Of a stretch of DNA of 7,459 nucleotides, positions 5,557 through 7,459 are shown in pieces. Source of the stretch: Dehalococcoidales bacterium (GTDB taxonomy: Bacteria > Chloroflexota > Dehalococcoidia > Dehalococcoidales > RBG-16-60-22); NCBI GenBank assembly GCA_030639445.1, contig DAOWCR010000054.1:1-7459 (forward strand). Direction: 5' to 3'. The first letter of the stretch is position 1. Each line of letters starts with the position of its first letter. Position numbers and translations under genes: made by a program. A model generated the notes under the pieces. The model worked only from the letters and a program-made list of their open reading frames with translations, did no database searches and had not been told where the DNA came from.

Positions 5557-6867
5557 ATGATACGATTTTTCCGCATACCGCTGATACTGATAGGTTTACT
5601 GCTGGCGGCCTCTATTGCCGTTGAGGCCCAGGAGGTAAACCCCAGGATTGATGTCCTGATCGTCAAGGGCACCATCAACCCGGTGCTGGTTGATTATATC
5701 AGTCGCGGCATTGACCAGGCCGAAGCCGACGGCGCCCAGGCGGTCATCATCCAGATGGACACGCCCGGCGGTCTGGACACGGCCATGCGCGACATCATAC
5801 AGACGATTACCAATTCGCCCATTCCGGTGGTGGTCTATGTCTCCCCCGCCGGAGCCCGCGCCGCCTCGGCCGGAGCGTATATCACACTGTCGGCGCATGT
5901 GGCCGCTATGGCCCCGAATACCGCCATCGGCGCCGCCACCCCGGTAGCGATGGGTGAGGGTGGTGAAGCCCAGATGTCCGACGAGATGAAGGCCAAGATT
6001 ATCAATGACGCCCTCGCTTATATCAGAGACATCGCCGAGTCTCACGGGCGCAACGCCGACTGGGCGGAAAAAGCGGTCAGAGAAGGCGTTTCGGCCACGT
6101 CACAGGAGGCCCTGGAGCTTAATATCGTTGATATGCTGGCCCCCAACCTGGAAGTCCTCATTGCCCAGCTTGACGGCCATCAGGTGACCATGCTCGACGG
6201 CAGCGTGGTTACCCTGAATACCCAGGGGTCACCGGTTAAAACAGTCGCCATGAAAGCAATTGAGAGGTTCCTGTATGCCATTGCCGACCCCAATATTGCT
6301 TTTATCCTGTTAAGCCTGGCCTCACTGGGTATCATGATAGAAATTTTCAATCCCGGGCTTATTTTCCCCGGAGTGCTCGGCGCTATCTGCGGCATACTGG
6401 CTTTCTACTCGCTGGGCCAGCTGCCGGTAAACATTGCCGGAGTTCTACTCATCGTTTTAGCTTTCGGCTTCTTCATCGGCGAGGTACTTACCACCACCTT
6501 TGGTATCTTTACCGCCGGGGGTGTCACGGCGCTGGTCATGGGCTCCCTGATTCTGTTTCAGGGCGCCTCGCCGGTGTTTAGAGTAGACCCCTGGCTGATT
6601 GCCACCGTCACCATTGTGATTGCTTCCCTGTTTGCTTTCGTGGTCAACCGCGCTATCCACGCCCACCGCCAGCAGGCCAGCACGGGCCGAGAAGAGCTAA
6701 TCGGCAAGAGGGCCGTGGTCAAGGTAGCCCTTGACCCCGAGGGCACCATTTTTTTCAAAGGGGAACGCTGGGCGGCCATCTCAGATGAAGGACCCATAGA
6801 GCCCGGAGAGGAAGTGACTATCACCGGGATTGACGGCCTGACCCTGCAGGTAATCAAGAAACAATAA
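5557..6867 (+). CDS. nfeD: NfeD-family membrane-bound ClpP-class serine protease (long form)
   Basis: Membrane protease of the NfeD1b/COG1030 type; the archaeal homologue cleaves the C-terminal tail of its stomatin partner. The 436 residues show a signal peptide (about 1-24, MIRFF followed by a hydrophobic run ending near VEAQ) and a ClpP/crotonase-like protease domain (about 30-230). In that domain, MDTPGG (67-72) and the nucleophile S104 in AASAGAY are clear, and the general-base Lys is probably K147 (KIIN), with K145 an alternative. About four or five membrane helices (about 245-365) follow, then a C-terminal NfeD OB-fold (about 378-436). The GRNADWA and ALELNIVD segments match the family. 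The start is fixed by the positively charged signal peptide, though no good Shine-Dalgarno precedes it. It leads an operon with a short NfeD and an SPFH protein, its likely substrate or scaffold. The gene appears complete. Confidence 0.93.
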   Translation: MIRFFRIPLILIGLLLAASIAVEAQEVNPRIDVLIVKGTINPVLVDYISRGIDQAEADGAQAVIIQMDTPGGLDTAMRDIIQTITNSPIPVVVYVSPAGARAASAGAYITLSAHVAAMAPNTAIGAATPVAMGEGGEAQMSDEMKAKIINDALAYIRDIAESHGRNADWAEKAVREGVSATSQEALELNIVDMLAPNLEVLIAQLDGHQVTMLDGSVVTLNTQGSPVKTVAMKAIERFLYAIADPNIAFILLSLASLGIMIEIFNPGLIFPGVLGAICGILAFYSLGQLPVNIAGVLLIVLAFGFFIGEVLTTTFGIFTAGGVTALVMGSLILFQGASPVFRVDPWLIATVTIVIASLFAFVVNRAIHAHRQQASTGREELIGKRAVVKVALDPEGTIFFKGERWAAISDEGPIEPGEEVTITGIDGLTLQVIKKQ

Positions 6868-6884
6868 ATAAAGGAGGTAAATAA

Positions 6885-6926
6885 ATGGATTCAATTATGG
6901 CGGGAGGTCTCCGTTGTTTCAGATAA
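6885..6926 (+). CDS. 13-codon mini-ORF with a strong ribosome-binding site
   Basis: ATG 6885 sits 7 bases after a perfect AAGGAGG (6871-6877) and opens a 13-codon frame (MDSIMAGGLRCFR) that ends at TAA 6924-6926, overlapping the start of the next gene in another frame. Its ribosome-binding site is the best in the operon. It could be a leader peptide that couples translation of the short NfeD, or the frameshifted remnant of an earlier N-terminus. I see no function in the peptide itself. Confidence 0.4.
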   Translation: MDSIMAGGLRCFR

Positions 6927-7228
6927 ACCCGAACTGGTTTTACGTAAGCCCCTGGACGATTATTATCGCCGCCCTCGTGATCGTCGCTTTCGTGGCCATC
7001 GCCATTCTTTACGGAATCCGAGCCCACCGGCAGCAGGTAGCCGCCGGTAAGGAAGAACTTATCGGCAAGACGGCGGAAACCGTCACCGTCATGGACCCCA
7101 AAGGCACCATTCTTATCCAGGGTGAACGCTGGGTAGCCATATCAGATAAAAGCCGGATAGAACCAGGGGAGGAGGTGATTATCACCAAGGTCGAAGGTTT
7201 GAAACTACGGGTTATCAAAAAAGAATAA
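6914..7228 (+). CDS. Short NfeD-like membrane OB-fold protein
   Basis: A 104-residue protein with one membrane helix (about 14-34) and an NfeD-type OB domain (about 45-104) containing LIGKTAETVT (49-58), GERWVAISD (70-78), and IEPGEEVIIT (82-91). It has no protease domain. Short NfeD proteins are thought to work with SPFH/stomatin partners in membrane organisation, and the next gene is such a partner. The start is TTG 6914, with GGGAGG (6902-6907) 6 bases upstream. That codon aligns with Leu333 of the neighbouring protease, so the gene appears to begin at a former internal codon. It begins inside the 13-codon mini-ORF, in another frame; a -1 shift, or one extra base in the sequence, would join the two. 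The AAGGAGG for the next gene follows directly. Confidence 0.85.
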   Translation: MFQINPNWFYVSPWTIIIAALVIVAFVAIAILYGIRAHRQQVAAGKEELIGKTAETVTVMDPKGTILIQGERWVAISDKSRIEPGEEVIITKVEGLKLRVIKKE

Positions 7229-7244
7229 TAAAGGAGGTAAATAG

Positions 7245-7459
7245 ATGTACATTCTTATCGGCGTTATTATTTTAGTAGTGCTCATAATCCTGCCCATGGC
7301 CATCAAGATTGTGCCCGAGTACGAGAGAGGAGTGCTCTTTCGCCTGGGACGGCTGGTGGGACAGAGAGGCCCCGGTTTATTTCTCATTATCCCTTTTATT
7401 GACCGGATGGTGAAGGTAGACCTGCGCGTGGTAACCATGGACGTCCCTTCGCAGGAAGT
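7245..7459 (+). CDS. SPFH / stomatin-like (band 7, slipin) protein, N-terminal part (cut by window edge)
   Basis: The first 71 codons of a membrane-anchored SPFH-domain protein, which normally oligomerises into ring or scaffold assemblies on the cytoplasmic membrane. Residues 2-20 form a hydrophobic anchor, followed directly by the stomatin-type start of the SPFH domain: VPEYERGVLFRLGRL (23-37), a GPGLFLIIPFID stretch (42-53), and VDLRVVTMDVPSQE (58-71). ATG follows AAGGAGG by 7 bases and a single G after the duplicated ribosome-binding string. Placement downstream of a ClpP-class NfeD is the conserved stomatin/protease operon, in which the protease cleaves the stomatin C-terminus in the characterised archaeal pair. 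The C-terminal region that would contain such a site is outside the window. Confidence 0.92.
   Translation, partial: MYILIGVIILVVLIILPMAIKIVPEYERGVLFRLGRLVGQRGPGLFLIIPFIDRMVKVDLRVVTMDVPSQE

Larger units (their letters stand above)
6553..7243 (+). repeat. Diverged tandem duplication of the nfeD 3' end plus its ribosome-binding site
   Basis: The segment 6553-6883 (NfeD residues 333-436, stop and ribosome-binding site) aligns almost without gaps to 6914-7243 (the entire short NfeD gene and the next ribosome-binding site), offset 361 bases in the coding part and 360 after the stop. By hand count, 43 of the last 70 residues are identical. The 16-base string ATAAAGGAGGTAAATA is exact at 6868-6883 and 7228-7243, and in both copies an ATG follows at the same distance. 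Confidence 0.8.

Noticed and set aside
5596..6045. 149-codon open frame antisense to the nfeD protease domain
   Set aside because: A low-complexity Gly/Arg/Asp-rich shadow of the strong nfeD coding frame.

Overview
The window looks like a bacterial chromosome of moderate GC, and I infer a Dehalococcoidia-type member of the Chloroflexota. The grounds are a compact his operon that uses HisZ plus a HisG without its regulatory domain, a small corrinoid-reductase-like Fe-S protein related to RdhA/QueG inside that operon, and a GC-rich palindromic intergenic repeat. No rRNA or other taxonomic marker is present, so the assignment is tentative.

Left two thirds (1-5146, all on the minus strand): a histidine biosynthesis operon read right to left as hisZ, hisG, hisD, a 234-residue two-[4Fe-4S] protein of the QueG/RdhA superfamily, and hisC (cut by the left edge). 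hisZ and hisG overlap, and hisG and hisD abut with no base between them. The small Fe-S gene follows hisD after 34 bases, and hisC follows after a 102-base gap holding its own plausible promoter. HisZ and HisG would form the ATP phosphoribosyltransferase of step 1, HisD catalyses the last two oxidations and HisC the transamination. The striking gene is hisG: it encodes two HisG catalytic domains in tandem in one 473-residue chain, and the two halves have lost different active-site motifs.

Middle (5147-5556): a 410-base divergent intergenic region with a good promoter for hisZ, two perfect GC-rich hairpins, a 9-bp inverted repeat with a 31-base spacer, and two candidate -10 boxes for the rightward operon.

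Right (5557-7459, plus strand): a membrane proteostasis operon. It holds a full-length NfeD/ClpP-class membrane serine protease, a 104-residue NfeD-like protein that appears to be a tandem duplicate of the protease's last membrane helix, OB domain and following ribosome-binding site, and the start of an SPFH/stomatin-like (band 7) gene. The protease/stomatin pairing is a known conserved operon; the duplicated third component and the 13-codon mini-ORF in front of it are the unusual parts.

Four of the seven main genes appear to start at GTG or TTG, each supported by a well-placed Shine-Dalgarno sequence.
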